DNA of 24,939 nucleotides from Oligoflexia bacterium (GTDB taxonomy: Bacteria > Bdellovibrionota > UBA1018), in the NCBI GenBank assembly GCA_903928955.1, contig CAIYTD010000170.1:1-24939 (forward strand), given 5' to 3'. Below are positions 23,291-24,939 of this stretch, piece by piece. Made by a program: the position numbers and the translations under genes. The notes under the pieces are model-generated. The model was not told where the DNA came from and did not search any database. It saw nothing but the letters and a program-made list of their open reading frames with translations. Each line of letters starts with the position of its first letter. Within the stretch, counting starts at the first letter, position 1.

Positions 23291-24271
23291 TTAGCTAAAT
23301 AGTAATTCATGCGTGAGCGCTTTAATATCCTGAGCTGCGATTCCTTTAGAATTGACATCCCAAACAGTTGTTCTGCGTTTGGTCGCTTCATTGAGATCCG
23401 CACTTCGGTTCACAACAGCGTGTGTGCAGTGTTGACTAAATTGACTTCGAAGTTCTCCTAACACTTCTTGGCTAATGACTTCCCTGTTGTCGTACATATT
23501 GGGAACAATTTTAACTTCTAGATTATGTTTAAACTCTCTTTCCATATCTTCGATGGTTGCCATCACAAGAGACATTCCATGAAAAGACAATGGGTTTGTT
23601 GCGCAGACCACATTGACTAATTCAGCAGCAACAAGCATGGATCCATTTAAAATAGAAGCTGCGGGGTTAGTGTCGGATACAATTAAGTCATATTGATCAG
23701 CGACTTTAGCGATAGCTTCAGATAAACGGTATTCTCTTCTAGATTTATTGTTTAAAGGAATCTCAATATTACAAAGTCCGAGGTTGGCAGGCACTAAGTC
23801 TAAACAAGGGGCTACATTCATGATTGCATCAGATAAGGGAAGATCATTAATTAAAACATCATAAACAGTAGGTCTTTCATGGGCATCTAAGATATCTAGA
23901 TTTACTGTGAGGTGGCCTTGTCCATCTAAATCGATTGCAAGAACCTTCAGTCCAAGCATCGCCGTTTTCATCACATATTGGGCTGTGAGAGTTGATTTTC
24001 CCGTACCACCTTTAACATTGTAGAACATTTGAATTTTATGTTTAGGTTGGAGACTCTGTATTCGCTGGTCGCCATGGCGACCAGAACGAATATTTTGAAA
24101 GTACTCTTGCATGTTTTCAAGAGGAATCATTTTTCGATCAGCGCTTCCTAGGCGACGTCTGATTATTTTGAGCGCACCGCTCGTTTCTAGAGACGAAATA
24201 AGATTCTTATCAATTTGTGCAATACTAGCAAATTCATTTGGCGTGAAGCAAATATCCCGAAATGAAGCCAT
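23291..24271 (-). CDS. parA: ParA-family ATPase with N-terminal helix-turn-helix
   Basis: A 326-residue partition ATPase. Residues 8-62 form a MerR-like helix-turn-helix (FTPNEFASIAQIDKNLIS... GSADRKMIPLENMQEYF). The deviant Walker A is KGGTGKST (87-94). Walker A' is DLDGQGHL (114-121), with Gly in place of the common Pro. The Walker B region is DTNPAAS (from D200) rather than D-x-P-P. Such two-part ParAs, like that of plasmid P1, both bind DNA as autorepressors and form ATP-driven gradients. GGAGG (24278-24282) is 6 nt before the ATG. A 20-bp palindrome lies inside the gene, encoding S63 to Q69 in the linker between the helix-turn-helix and the ATPase. ParB follows in the same operon. Confidence 0.9.
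   Translation of the reverse strand: MASFRDICFTPNEFASIAQIDKNLISSLETSGALKIIRRRLGSADRKMIPLENMQEYFQNIRSGRHGDQRIQSLQPKHKIQMFYNVKGGTGKSTLTAQYVMKTAMLGLKVLAIDLDGQGHLTVNLDILDAHERPTVYDVLINDLPLSDAIMNVAPCLDLVPANLGLCNIEIPLNNKSRREYRLSEAIAKVADQYDLIVSDTNPAASILNGSMLVAAELVNVVCATNPLSFHGMSLVMATIEDMEREFKHNLEVKIVPNMYDNREVISQEVLGELRSQFSQHCTHAVVNRSADLNEATKRRTTVWDVNSKGIAAQDIKALTHELLFS
24065..24084. repeat. Palindrome 1 of the parAB locus, inside parA (candidate parS/operator)
   Basis: A perfect 20-bp palindrome, CTGGTCGCC-AT-GGCGACCAG. It shares the 18-bp core TGGTCGCC-NN-GGCGACCA with the site at 24354-24375, 289 bp away centre to centre. It lies in the linker codons (S-G-R-H-G-D-Q) of parA. Flanking TTCG (24061-24064) and CGAA (24087-24090) add a partly offset outer repeat. 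The most likely role is binding of ParB or of the ParA helix-turn-helix. Confidence 0.7.
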
Positions 24272-24294
24272 TTACCACCTCCATGGATTAAAGA

Positions 24295-24322
24295 ATTTTA
24301 TGCTGTATTTCATATTGTGCAA
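24295..24322 (-). promoter_or_regulatory. Predicted parA promoter
   Basis: Reading the - strand, TTGCAC (24322-24317) and TAAAAT (24300-24295) are spaced by 16 nt, a good match to a housekeeping -35/-10 pair. The -10 lies about 24 nt before the parA ATG. The palindrome at 24354-24375 is about 31 bp upstream of the -35. Confidence 0.5.
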
Positions 24323-24353
24323 GTCATAACTGTGGATATTTAGAAATAGGTAT

Positions 24354-24375
24354 GTTGGTCGCCGCGGCGACCAAC
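24354..24375. repeat. Palindrome 2 of the parAB locus, upstream of parA (candidate parS/operator)
   Basis: A perfect 22-bp palindrome with arms GTTGGTCGCCG and CGGCGACCAAC and no unpaired centre. It shares the 18-bp core with the copy inside parA. It begins right at the stop codon of the permease gene (one base overlap) on the - strand, but no T-run follows, so it is a poor intrinsic terminator. A DNA-binding site for ParB or ParA is the better reading. Confidence 0.7.
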
Positions 24376-24938
24376 TAACTGCTGGCGCTCTGATATCTTT
24401 TTAAACCTTTTTTCCATAAAAATGAGTCTAATATTAGGAAAATAATAAGTACTAAAGATATATGAATGTACTCAATAGGTTTTAGTCCCTGGAGAAGTGC
24501 ACGTGCGGGGACGCTTCCGATAAAGCCGAATGGGAGTGCAGTCAGAATGATATATCGAATCGCCTTTGGATACATGGTGTCTGGTTTAGTAGCAAATGCA
24601 AAAAATTGATAATAAAGGCGTGAGATCGCCCAGCTTCTGTCGGTCCAAAATACCCAGACAGAGAAAAAAAAGCGCACGAACAGGGCAGTGATCAATCCAA
24701 TGAAAAGCCAAAAAATAATTTCTAGCCAGTGAAAGCCACCAGCAAAACCTGCTGAATCAGAAAAACGAATAACAATCGAAAGCCCTAAAATAACGTTAAA
24801 TACTGCAGTAAGATTAATGGAGCGAGAAAGTGCGAGGAATAAAGGACTAATGGGTTTAGTTAAAAGAATATCGAGTTCTCCGTGATTGACAAGATCAGAG
24901 AAATTCCAAAAATTGCGTTGAAAGAAGATAGTAAACAA
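24375..24938 (-). CDS. ABC-2 type permease, 5' part beyond the window
   Basis: The C-terminal part of an ABC-2 transporter permease of the ABC2_membrane_6/DUF990 type (COG3694-like). The family signature GELDILLTKPISPLFLALSRS is at residues 20-40 of the visible part (split here: GELDILLTKPISPL then FLALSRS). About five membrane helices follow, and the protein ends RYQSASS. The family is about 260 residues, so roughly 70-80 N-terminal residues lie past the window end; the TTG at the edge is unlikely to be the true start. Such permeases usually pair with an ATPase and a second permease upstream, which would be off the window. Function in export is inferred; the substrate is unknown. Confidence 0.82.
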   Translation of the reverse strand: MFTIFFQRNFWNFSDLVNHGELDILLTKPISPLFLALSRSINLTAVFNVILGLSIVIRFSDSAGFAGGFHWLEIIFWLFIGLITALFVRFFFSVWVFWTDRSWAISRLYYQFFAFATKPDTMYPKAIRYIILTALPFGFIGSVPARALLQGLKPIEYIHISLVLIIFLILDSFLWKKGLKRYQSASS

Positions 24939-24939
24939 C

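Noticed and set aside
24354..24375. Intrinsic terminator for the permease gene
   Set aside because: The GC-rich palindrome has no T-run on the - strand side and recurs inside parA, where a terminator would be harmful.

Overview
The window looks like a chromosomal segment of a Gram-negative, double-membrane bacterium. An outer-membrane TonB-dependent receptor, a second predicted beta-barrel, an MscS channel, RseP and both CDP-diacylglycerol enzymes (CdsA, PssA) all point to this. The short EF-Ts, the order rpsB-tsf-pyrH-frr-uppS-cdsA-rseP, a CFI-box sorting tail and tandem CheX domains suggest a deltaproteobacterium-like lineage (Bdellovibrionota, Myxococcota or related candidate groups). That placement is an inference from gene style only. 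No rRNA, tRNA, insertion sequence, prophage or CRISPR array was seen. The sequence is densely coded: the largest gap is about 266 bp, and many genes overlap or abut.

Layout. (1) 1-732: a FAH-family hydrolase/isomerase on the + strand. (2) 3392-709 on the - strand: a ferritin-like protein, a fused double CheX protein and a RibD-like riboflavin enzyme, apparently one operon. The FAH and RibD genes overlap at their 3' ends. (3) 3508-5277: a BtuB-like TonB-dependent receptor, divergent from the ferritin gene and probably starting at TTG. (4) 5544-13504: a long + strand run covering translation (rpsB, tsf, frr), UMP kinase, undecaprenyl-PP synthase, CDP-DAG synthase, an RseP protease with three PDZ domains, TsaB and an EamA transporter. 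It is preceded by a leader with RNA-like inverted repeats. (5) 13557-20096: pssA, asd, a CFI-box-CTERM surface protein, an outer-membrane barrel with repeated YIEK motifs, truA and trigger factor. (6) 21144-20101 (-): an MscS channel, divergent from a membrane-anchored DUF1460 amidase-like protein (21242-22402). (7) 24271-22351 (-): a parA-parB pair. (8) 24938-24375 (-): an ABC-2 type permease cut by the window edge.

Most striking observation. Two perfect palindromes share the 18-bp core TGGTCGCC-NN-GGCGACCA. One (24354-24375) lies directly upstream of the parA promoter. The other (24065-24084) lies inside parA, in the codons that join its N-terminal helix-turn-helix to its ATPase domain. I saw no other copy in the window, and no canonical TGTTTCACGTGAAACA-type parS. 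They are good candidates for a non-canonical parS centromere or a ParA operator, so this parAB may be a partition system with its own DNA code.

How the genes fit together. Sections 4 and 5 supply core translation, tRNA modification, phospholipid and cell-wall lipid synthesis and protein folding, with two envelope proteins of unknown role inserted between asd and truA. Sections 6 to 8 hold mechanosensing, peptidoglycan processing (inferred), DNA segregation and export.
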